Source of the DNA: CALVXC01 sp036636255
GTDB lineage: Bacteria > Bacillota_I > Bacilli_A > RF39 > UBA660
DNA length: 10,077 bases
NCBI GenBank assembly: GCA_036636255.1
Contig: JAVWOV010000036.1
Coordinates: 1-10,077 of the forward strand
Reading direction: 5' to 3'
The notes beneath the pieces were generated by a model. That model had not been told where the DNA came from, made no database searches, and saw nothing but the letters and a program-made list of their open reading frames with translations. The translations under genes and the position numbers were made by a program. Positions 1 to 5,003 of this stretch are shown here, piece by piece. Numbering within the stretch: position 1 is the stretch's first letter; every line of letters begins with the position of its first letter.

Positions 1-416
1 TTTTCTAAATTTTTTAAAAATTGTTGTTTTATTTCATTCGTTCTTTTTTTAGGACCCTTTACATGTTTATTTTGTTTCCGTGACTTTTGATTTAAATGTC
101 TTATTTCCATCATTAAATCAATATTTTGATTTGTATATATTATACCATTTTGATTAATCACATGACATTTTTTACCTAAAGCTATAACAGCTACCCCATA
201 ATCTTGCGTTATTACAACATCATTAACAATAACATCATTTAGTAATTTTATATCAACATTTTGACTTCCTGCTGATACTATAATTACCGTAGCATTTATT
301 TGATTTATTATATGACTATCATCCGCATATATTATAGTTTCCTTATGATATTTTTGCCCTAAAGCTATTATTTCATTAATATTAGGACAAGCATCAGCAT
401 CAATAATAATTCGCAT
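1..416 (-). CDS. yqxD: YqxD/YaiI family protein (UPF0178, DUF188), 3' end beyond window
   Basis: Reading leftward from ATG at 416-414, the frame stays open for 138 codons to the window edge, so the C-terminus is missing; the family is usually about 150 residues, so only some 10 residues are lost. The start is supported by an AAAGGTGA ribosome site just upstream (about 421-428). Family hallmarks seen: N-terminal IIIDADACP (residues 3-11), a central NDVVITQDYGVA stretch (about residues 65-76), and a C-terminal basic segment with RHLNQKSRKQNKHVKGPKKR. These match Bacillus YqxD and E. coli YaiI closely. The family has a PIN-like nuclease fold, but its cellular role is not established, so function should be left as uncharacterised. 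It lies downstream of the tRNA-Lys gene on the same strand, with a hairpin between them. Family assignment is confident from recall; the exact C-terminus is not visible. Confidence 0.92.
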   Translation of the reverse strand, partial: MRIIIDADACPNINEIIALGQKYHKETIIYADDSHIINQINATVIIVSAGSQNVDIKLLNDVIVNDVVITQDYGVAVIALGKKCHVINQNGIIYTNQNIDLMMEIRHLNQKSRKQNKHVKGPKKRTNEIKQQFLKNLE

Positions 417-478
417 TTATTCACCTTTTCAATTTCATTTATCAATATTTTTTTAAACAATAATTATTTCTATAGAAA

Positions 479-498
479 AACCGTTTAATGTAACGGTT
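479..498 (-). terminator. Hairpin downstream of tRNA-Lys
   Basis: A 7-bp perfect stem (AACCGTT at 479-485, AACGGTT at 492-498) with a 6-nt loop lies 10 nt past the 3' end of the tRNA. On the minus strand it is followed by a short T stretch, then CTATAG; on the plus strand it is followed by a better T run (501-507). It could stop tRNA transcription or simply separate the tRNA from yqxD. The minus-strand T-tail is weak, so some readthrough into yqxD is possible. Confidence 0.6.
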
Positions 499-508
499 AA
501 TTTTTTTA

Positions 509-584
509 TGGTGGACTGTTAGGGATTCGAACCCTAGACCCATCGATTAAGAGTCGATTGCTCTACCAACTGAGCTAACAATCC
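509..584 (-). tRNA. tRNA-Lys (anticodon CTT)
   Basis: On the minus strand this is a complete 76-nt cloverleaf with encoded CCA (509-511). The 7-bp acceptor stem GGATTGT/ACAGTCC has one G-T pair. The D arm contains AGCTCAGTTGGTAGAGC. The anticodon stem ATCGA/TCGAT encloses loop CTCTTAA with anticodon CTT, reading the Lys codon AAG. The T arm contains GGTTCGAATCC. All conserved tRNA positions are present and the gene looks functional. Confidence 0.97.
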
Positions 585-619
585 AAATATATAACGTTTA
601 AATAAACTGTCATATTAAA

Positions 620-648
620 ATTATACAATAAAAAAAAAATTAAAACAA
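620..648 (-). promoter_or_regulatory. Probable sigma-A-type promoter for tRNA-Lys
   Basis: On the minus strand a perfect TATAAT (620-625) is preceded by TTGTTT (643-648) with a 17-bp spacer; the -35 matches the TTGACA consensus at three of six positions. A start site near 613 would give a leader of about 29 nt before the mature tRNA, to be removed by RNase P. AT-rich sequence gives chance TATAAT hits, so this is moderate evidence only. Confidence 0.45.
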
Positions 649-823
649 TGGTTATTATTGATTTTTTTTCTTTTATCATATATTTTCTATTTATATAACC
701 ACTTCATTATCATTTTACTAATAACTAAACTAGGTTTATTACAATAAAACATTATATTTCTACAATTTAATTATTATCTGTATCATTATTATAATAATTG
801 TTCATAATAAACAAGGTGATAAA

Positions 824-1744
824 ATGAAAAAACAATCTATTTGGTCTGATATCATTATTAATAATAAAGAAAAATGTTTAAAACAAGATATAAAAACCGA
901 TATCTTAATAATCGGTGGTGGTATTACCGGTATTACAGCTGGCTTATTTTTAAAAGATTTTAAAGTCACTTTAATCGAACAAAATATAATCGGCATGGGA
1001 ATTAGTTCAAAATCAACAGGAAAACTTACTTTTTTACAAGATGAAATCCTGTTAAACATTATTAAAGCTCATAACGAACCAACCGCCTATCTTTATTATT
1101 TAGCACAATTAGACGCTATCAAATTAGTTGTTAACACCATTAAAAAATATAATATTAATTGTGACTTAACGAAAAATCATGGTTATGTTTATACTAATGA
1201 TCCAAAAAAATTAAAAAAAATTAAAAAACTAGAAAACTTTTTTCAAAAATATAATATTAAATATGATATTATTTCTAATTTACCAAATAAATTACCATGC
1301 TTATATGGTATTAGAGTTAACGATACTTATGTATTTAATCCTGTAAAATATATAATCGAATTAAAAGAAATCATTAGTAACTATATCACAATTTATGAAC
1401 ATACCAAAGCTTTAACAATAACTTTTGAAAATAATTATTATATAATAAAAACTAACTCTAACATTATTAAAGCAAAAAAAGTTATTGTTGCCACACACTA
1501 TCCTTTTTTTATAAAACCTGGGTTTCTTCCTTTCAAAAGTTATATTTCTAAATCATATGTCCTAGCAGCAAATGAAAATAACCATCAAAAAATTAATGCC
1601 TATTCAAGTACTTTACCAATCACTTCATTTAGATATTATTTAAACTATTTTATTTATGCATCTTCATTTAAAAAAAAATCAAATGATAATGAAAATCATC
1701 ATGATCTTATTAACAATTATCAACAATATTTCAATCATAAATAA
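824..1744 (+). CDS. YhfW-like FAD-dependent oxidoreductase, N-terminal part of a frameshifted gene
   Basis: This frame (306 codons) starts at an ATG 5 nt after AAGGTG (813-818). It encodes a DAO/DadA-type FAD-binding domain. The dinucleotide-binding motif IIGGGITGITAGLFL is at residues 29-43, and the acidic E52 at the end of the second strand is the usual contact to the FAD ribose. A following ISSKSTGKLTFLQ segment (about residues 60-72) resembles the flavin-contacting region of this family. Reading stops at TAA 1742-1744, just before the expected W-S-x-Q-D-x-M...PYIG segment, which is present one frame over from 1741. With the second half (1771-2262) the gene would encode about 480 residues, near Bacillus YhfW (about 510). 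The most economical reading is one gene with a missing A in the AAA at 1739-1741. The substrate of YhfW proteins is not established. A TATAAT at 790-795 lacks a convincing -35. Confidence 0.88.
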   Translation: MKKQSIWSDIIINNKEKCLKQDIKTDILIIGGGITGITAGLFLKDFKVTLIEQNIIGMGISSKSTGKLTFLQDEILLNIIKAHNEPTAYLYYLAQLDAIKLVVNTIKKYNINCDLTKNHGYVYTNDPKKLKKIKKLENFFQKYNIKYDIISNLPNKLPCLYGIRVNDTYVFNPVKYIIELKEIISNYITIYEHTKALTITFENNYYIIKTNSNIIKAKKVIVATHYPFFIKPGFLPFKSYISKSYVLAANENNHQKINAYSSTLPITSFRYYLNYFIYASSFKKKSNDNENHHDLINNYQQYFNHK

Positions 1745-1770
1745 CCTACATTTGGTCATCACAAGACATT

Positions 1771-2262
1771 ATGACTAATGATTTTTTACCCTATATCGGT
1801 AAAGTAAATAACAATTTATATTGGGCTACTGGTTATAATAAATGGGGCTTAACAAATGGATCAATTGGAGCAAAATTATTAACCGATTTAATTAAAAACA
1901 AACCAAACAAATATACTAACTTATTTAAATTAAAAAGAAAAACATCATTAAATATATGGAAAAATCATTTATATAGCAATTACATAAATATTCGTAATTT
2001 TATTAAAAGTAAATTAAAACAAAACAAAAAGAATCATTTAAAAACCGCATATATTACCAAAATAAAAGGTCAAAAAGTAGGTATTTATATTGATGAATCA
2101 CAAAAAAAACATGTTGTTTCCAATATTTGCCCACATTTTAACTGTAACTTACTTTTCAATGATTTCGCCAAAACTTGGGATTGTCCATGTCATGGATCCC
2201 GTTTTGATATTGACGGTAATGTCATTTTAGGCCCTAGTGTTTATGATATTAAACTAAAATAA
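1771..2262 (+). CDS. YhfW-like oxidoreductase, C-terminal part with Rieske [2Fe-2S] domain
   Basis: This is the continuation of the gene at 824 in a -1 frame. The open frame extends upstream of the ATG at 1771 to 1741 and reads ITYIWSSQDIM into MTNDFLPYIG, the conserved join in YhfW-type proteins, and no ribosome site precedes 1771. A genuine separate start is therefore unlikely. Residues 17-40 (YWATGYNKWGLTNGSIGA) close the FAD domain. The C-terminus is a Rieske cluster domain: C120-P-H122 and C138-P-C140-H141 supply the two Cys and two His ligands, and C125 and C140 match the disulfide pair of classical Rieske proteins. HGSRF and GNVILGP follow as in the family. If the frameshift is real, the two halves would be made separately or not at all, leaving a non-functional enzyme. 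Confidence 0.85.
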   Translation: MTNDFLPYIGKVNNNLYWATGYNKWGLTNGSIGAKLLTDLIKNKPNKYTNLFKLKRKTSLNIWKNHLYSNYINIRNFIKSKLKQNKKNHLKTAYITKIKGQKVGIYIDESQKKHVVSNICPHFNCNLLFNDFAKTWDCPCHGSRFDIDGNVILGPSVYDIKLK

Positions 2263-2292
2263 TTTAATACCATAAACTATTTACCTAACTAA

Positions 2293-2330
2293 TAAAAAAA
2301 CAAATCTTAATAGATGTGTTCTTTTATTAT
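2293..2330. terminator. Bidirectional terminator between convergent genes
   Basis: Stem ACAAATCT (2300-2307) and AGATGTGT (2312-2319) has one mismatch and a 4-nt loop. On the minus strand the stem is followed by a run of seven T (2293-2299), a good terminator for the gene ending at 2336. On the plus strand TTCTTTTATTATATT follows and may serve the oxidoreductase gene ending at 2262. Confidence 0.65.
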
Positions 2331-2335
2331 ATTAT

Positions 2336-3502
2336 TTATATAAAATCTTCCTTTAAATCATCACAACAATCTTCTTTATTTTTAGCTAATTCTAATTTAT
2401 CATATAATATGTGTTCTAAATAAGTTACATTTTTTATTATTTGATTAACCGAATTATTTACTTCTAGTAATTCACATGTATCATTAGCCATTGATATAAC
2501 TTTTTGAATCTTCTCTCCTTCAGCATTTAAAATATGAGAAATAGCAGTTTCCACTAAAGCAATTGATTCTATAATACTATAATATGAATCACTACTACAT
2601 TTTTCATGATTATCAATCATTTCTATGTATTCCATATTTTGCTTTTCTTTTATCTCCACATATTCCTTATTATCACAATTATCAACTGGATATTTTTGAC
2701 AATCATAAACATGACATTTTTCCCTATCACAATCACTTATTAAATTCTTACAACAAATTAAATCAGTTATATATATATAATTATATTTTTTATTTTTAGT
2801 TACTAACAAATTCATAGTACCATTTACACTAAAGATACTATTTATAACAATATCATCACCAATATAATTAATATCTATTATATTGCCATTTGGTGATATG
2901 TTCGCAATATAAGCCGAACCATTTTTAATATAAGCAATATACTTTTTATCACAAAAATAAGCACCACTAGTGAAAAAATTCAAATCATTACTTAACACAG
3001 GAATTTTCACAAAACACCCACACTGATTTATAATTCTAGTTGTTTGATTAGTCGTTCCTAATAAAGTAGTAACCGTATTATCAGAAATTTCTGTGGTAAT
3101 AAAGTTACCCGCAAAATTAACGGAATAAACATTTTTATCAGTTGTAATCAATATCTTTTTAACATAATTATTTAACGATATGGCATTAATTTTAGCTATA
3201 TATTCCTTAGGAACTTTTAGCTCTAATGAATCAATTTCTTCATAATTTTCTGTTGTTCTATATAATTTATTAACACTACTTGAAGAAGCCATATAAAATA
3301 GCTGATTTAAATCATCTTTAGTTATACTACTATATGGATTACTAACTTTTATATTATTTGTTTGATTTGTTTTTATATTATATTCCTTTATTTGACTTGT
3401 TGCTGGTTGTAATATTTGATATTTTTTCAAATTAAATTCTGCTCCCGTATAAACGTTTTTAGGATCGTTTAATAAAGGAACTTTATTTACTATTTTTATC
3501 AT
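2336..3502 (-). CDS. Unrecognised protein: beta-rich head, Cys-rich linker, C-terminal helical module
   Basis: The ATG at 3502 (388 aa) is chosen because GGAAAGGAAAG lies just upstream; an in-frame ATG at 3580 has no ribosome site and falls inside the divergent promoter. I do not recognise the head (about residues 1-248). It contains short beta-hairpin-like repeats such as KKILITTDKNVYSVNF, KYIAYIKNGSAYIANI and NLLVTKNKKYNYIYI, suggesting a beta-propeller-like fold (inference). Residues about 249-278 are Cys-rich (pattern CC-x8-C-x4-C-x4-C-x7-C). From about residue 308 comes a 65-residue helical module (IIESIALVETAISHILNAEG...KLELA) shared with the products at 4054, 4675, 4969 and 7511. The tail has a further CC pair. 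There is no signal peptide or transmembrane segment. It diverges from 3616 across a symmetric control region and ends at a strong hairpin. Confidence 0.82.
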   Translation of the reverse strand: MIKIVNKVPLLNDPKNVYTGAEFNLKKYQILQPATSQIKEYNIKTNQTNNIKVSNPYSSITKDDLNQLFYMASSSSVNKLYRTTENYEEIDSLELKVPKEYIAKINAISLNNYVKKILITTDKNVYSVNFAGNFITTEISDNTVTTLLGTTNQTTRIINQCGCFVKIPVLSNDLNFFTSGAYFCDKKYIAYIKNGSAYIANISPNGNIIDINYIGDDIVINSIFSVNGTMNLLVTKNKKYNYIYITDLICCKNLISDCDREKCHVYDCQKYPVDNCDNKEYVEIKEKQNMEYIEMIDNHEKCSSDSYYSIIESIALVETAISHILNAEGEKIQKVISMANDTCELLEVNNSVNQIIKNVTYLEHILYDKLELAKNKEDCCDDLKEDFI

Positions 3503-3528
3503 ATCATCTTTCCTTTCCCTCTTTCTTT

Positions 3529-3586
3529 TATTATATGTCTTTTTAATTACTTTGCTATAGCAATAACTAGTTTTTATCATATAATA
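3529..3586. promoter_or_regulatory. Symmetric divergent promoter/operator with 12-bp palindrome
   Basis: A perfect 12-bp palindrome TTGCTATAGCAA (3552-3563) sits midway between two outward-facing CATATAATA boxes, one on the minus strand (3537 to 3529) and one on the plus strand (3578-3586). Each is separated from the palindrome by exactly 14 bp. Each box contains TATAAT and also fits the CATAnnnTA -10 of sigma-K. With the ATA in the palindrome, the layout ATA-N18-CATATAAT is also close to a sigma-E promoter. No TTGACA lies at 17 bp. The arrangement suggests coordinated firing of both genes, with the palindrome acting as an operator or as overlapping -35 elements. Confidence 0.5.
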
Positions 3587-3615
3587 AAGTGATTAAAATA
3601 AAAAGGAGTGAAAAA

Positions 3616-3975
3616 ATGCATATTAAAAAACTGGCTTATTTAAAAATTAAACTTATCCATTCAAATGATGAATTTTGTGAAACCTATACATTTTTAAAGC
3701 CAACAGTTTTATATTTACCACACGGTTTAATTATTACTATTAAAGAAATTGAAAAAAATAAATTATGTTTAATCGTAACTAGTTATACCGATAATACTTT
3801 ATGTGAAAAAGTTACATTATCCTTATGTGGTAAACGTTCTAAGAAAATTATAATTGATGGATGTTATCCTACTACTTTATGCCTTAAATTAGACGAAATC
3901 AATATTTTAAAGCCTTGTTATAAACAATGCTCAAGTGATTGTTTAGATGATTGTTGCGATAATGATTGCTTATAA
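3616..3975 (+). CDS. Small unrecognised protein with Cys-rich C-terminus
   Basis: The ATG at 3616 (119 aa) is selected because AAAAGGAG (3601-3607) lies 8 nt upstream; a GTG at 3589 is in frame but precedes that ribosome site. The first 95 residues look mostly beta-stranded (for example LIITIKEIEKNKLCLIVTSY and KVTLSLCGKRSKKIIIDG). I recognise no family. The last 20 residues carry seven Cys among Asp and Ser (PCYKQCSSDCLDDCCDNDCL), a metal-binding or disulfide cross-linking type of tail. There is no signal peptide or transmembrane helix. It lacks the helical module of its neighbours but shares the Cys-rich ending with the 2336, 4054, 4969 and 7511 products. It is transcribed away from 2336-3502, and no terminator is visible before 4054, so the two genes may share a transcript. 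Confidence 0.8.
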   Translation: MHIKKLAYLKIKLIHSNDEFCETYTFLKPTVLYLPHGLIITIKEIEKNKLCLIVTSYTDNTLCEKVTLSLCGKRSKKIIIDGCYPTTLCLKLDEINILKPCYKQCSSDCLDDCCDNDCL

Positions 3976-4003
3976 TTTTATAAATATCGGGACAAATGCA
4001 CAT

Positions 4004-4031
4004 ACAAATTATTTAACATTAACATAATCTA
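4004..4031 (+). promoter_or_regulatory. Candidate sigma-K-like promoter upstream of 4054
   Basis: AC (4004-4005), 17 bp, then CATAATCTA (4023-4031) fits the mother-cell sigma-K pattern AC-N16/17-CATAnnnTA. Transcription would start near 4037, giving a very short leader that begins at the AAAGGAG ribosome site (4038-4044). That is tight, and such a short motif is expected by chance about once per kilobase per strand here, so this is only suggestive. Confidence 0.3.
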
Positions 4032-4053
4032 TAATTGAAAGGAGAAATGATAA

Positions 4054-4338
4054 ATGTCTATGCCTATAATTACACCAAGTGGGGTTACTAAATGCCAAGC
4101 AATTACTGATATCATTGAATCAGTTGCTTTAGAACAAACTGCTTTATCTCATATTTTAAATGCTGAAGGGGAAAAAATTCAAAAAGCTTTAGCATTATCA
4201 ACAACTAATACAGAATTATTACAAGTTAATAAATCAGTACAATCAATGGTAAATTCAATAGCTCGTTTAGAAACAGTTTTACAAGGTAAATTAGAACTTT
4301 TTAGCGATTGTTTATGCACTGATTGCCCTACTGCTTAG
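4054..4338 (+). CDS. Stand-alone helical-module protein (94 aa)
   Basis: ATG follows AAAGGAG (4038-4044) at good spacing. After a short leader (MSMPIITPSGVTK), residues about 18-84 are the helical module: ITDIIESVALEQTALSHIL, then NAEGEKIQ, a short break, and TELLQVNKSVQSMVNSI followed by LETVLQGKLELF. The alternating hydrophobic pattern predicts two or three amphipathic helices. The tail has three Cys (DCLCTDC). I recall similar SIALEE...HILNAEGEKIQ segments in uncharacterised proteins of spore-forming Bacillota, but no function is known to me. It is paralogous to the 92-aa product at 4675 (both begin M-x-MPII-x-P). No secretion signal is seen. A strong terminator follows at 4408-4437. Confidence 0.86.
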   Translation: MSMPIITPSGVTKCQAITDIIESVALEQTALSHILNAEGEKIQKALALSTTNTELLQVNKSVQSMVNSIARLETVLQGKLELFSDCLCTDCPTA

Positions 4339-4407
4339 CTATTAGTTTAACTAATCCTGGTGGTTCTATGAACTCAACACTGTAATATTTTTTAAATTTA
4401 GTAATTT

Positions 4408-4437
4408 AAAATAACTAGAAATCTAGTTATTTTTTTT
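4408..4437 (+). terminator. Rho-independent terminator after 4054-4338
   Basis: A perfect stem AATAACTAG (4410-4418) / CTAGTTATT (4423-4431), loop AAAT, extendable by two A-T pairs, is followed by a T run to 4437. It ends the 4054 transcript and makes the 4675 operon a separate unit. Confidence 0.85.
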
Positions 4438-4438
4438 A

Positions 4439-4658
4439 ACAAAACATTCTCATTTTTACTACTATTTATTAATATCAACACTTTTATTTTACATTTTAAA
4501 AAAGCTTATCTTAACATCATAATTTTAGATTAAAATATCATTAATCATTAAAAACCACTATTTTTTTATACCTTCTTTCATTATGTTCATACTTAGCATT
4601 TTTTTATTTTAAACATAAGCTATATTAAATAAAGAATTATTTTTTTATTTAACATAGT
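4439..4658. other. AT-rich intergenic region with a candidate -10 box for the 4675 operon
   Basis: With the terminator before it, this is part of the 336-nt gap between 4338 and 4675. I see no open frame with a ribosome site, no tRNA and no clear RNA fold. The one notable item is CATAAGCTA (4614-4622), which fits CATAnnnTA and would start a transcript near 4628, some 45 nt before the ATG at 4675. No AC sits 16-17 bp upstream and no TTGACA is present, so the promoter call is weak. Confidence 0.4.
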
Positions 4659-4674
4659 AAAGGAGGAAAATCAT

Positions 4675-4953
4675 ATGGGAATGCCTATTATAAAACCCGG
4701 TACTATTACCCGTGGTGAATCAATTGGTAACATTATTGAATCAATTGCTTATGAAGAATCAGGAATTGCACATATTTTAAATGCTGAAAGTGAAAAATTA
4801 AATAGCATCATTAATATGCCAAACATTAATTTTGAGCAACTAATTGCCGCTAACAAATCAGTTAAAAACACTGTTGATAATGTAATTAATTTAGAATTAA
4901 ATTTAAAAAATAAATTAAATTTATTTTCAAATGCAATATGTCAAACAAATTAG
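4675..4953 (+). CDS. Stand-alone helical-module protein (92 aa), first gene of the array operon
   Basis: ATG follows a near-perfect AAAGGAGG (4659-4666). Leader MGMPIIKPGTITRGES is followed by the helical module (about residues 17-85: IGNIIESIAYEESGIAHIL, NAESEKL, ANKSVKNTVDNVINLEL, KNKLNLF). It is a paralogue of the 94-aa product at 4054, more diverged, with an Asn-rich second half and a single Cys near the end (AICQTN). Its stop is only 15 nt from the ATG at 4969, with the next ribosome site in that gap, so the two genes are almost certainly co-transcribed. The TAG stop lies inside the 56-bp sequence repeated before each large gene, so the left edge of the duplication cuts just inside this gene's end. 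Function unknown; an adaptor or plug for the same assembly is inference. Confidence 0.86.
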   Translation: MGMPIIKPGTITRGESIGNIIESIAYEESGIAHILNAESEKLNSIINMPNINFEQLIAANKSVKNTVDNVINLELNLKNKLNLFSNAICQTN

Positions 4954-5003
4954 AAAGGAAGAATATATATGTCATTTGTTTATGCAAACCCCGGTTCCGG
5001 TCC
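4948..5003 (+). repeat. 56-bp exact repeat covering ribosome site and leader start, copy 1
   Basis: This segment is identical to 7490-7545 and, as far as the window goes, to 10023-10077. It covers the ribosome site AAAGGAAG, the start codon and the first codons of the large genes. Left of 4948 copy 1 has unrelated sequence (the 4675 gene), whereas copies 2 and 3 have the repeated promoter spacer, so 4948 marks the left edge of the duplicated unit. Confidence 0.85.

Noticed and set aside
802..1059. Minus-strand open frame of 85 codons
   Set aside because: Antisense to the FAD-binding part of the oxidoreductase, with no ribosome site; the plus-strand frame has clear family motifs.
1739..1745. 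Programmed -1 frameshift site
   Set aside because: The sequence around CAT AAA TAA is not a slippery X-XXY-YYZ heptamer and no downstream pseudoknot is evident; a simple indel is more likely.
2584..2799. Plus-strand open frame of 71 codons
   Set aside because: Lies within the 2336-3502 gene on the other strand, has no ribosome site and a composition typical of a shadow frame (rich in Tyr, His and Phe).
3503..3580. 26-codon N-terminal extension of the 2336-3502 protein from the ATG at 3580
   Set aside because: No ribosome site upstream, and it would put coding sequence over the divergent promoter; the ATG at 3502 has a good ribosome site.
3589..3615. Upstream GTG start for the 3616 gene
   Set aside because: The AAAAGGAG ribosome site lies downstream of this GTG and at proper spacing to the ATG at 3616.
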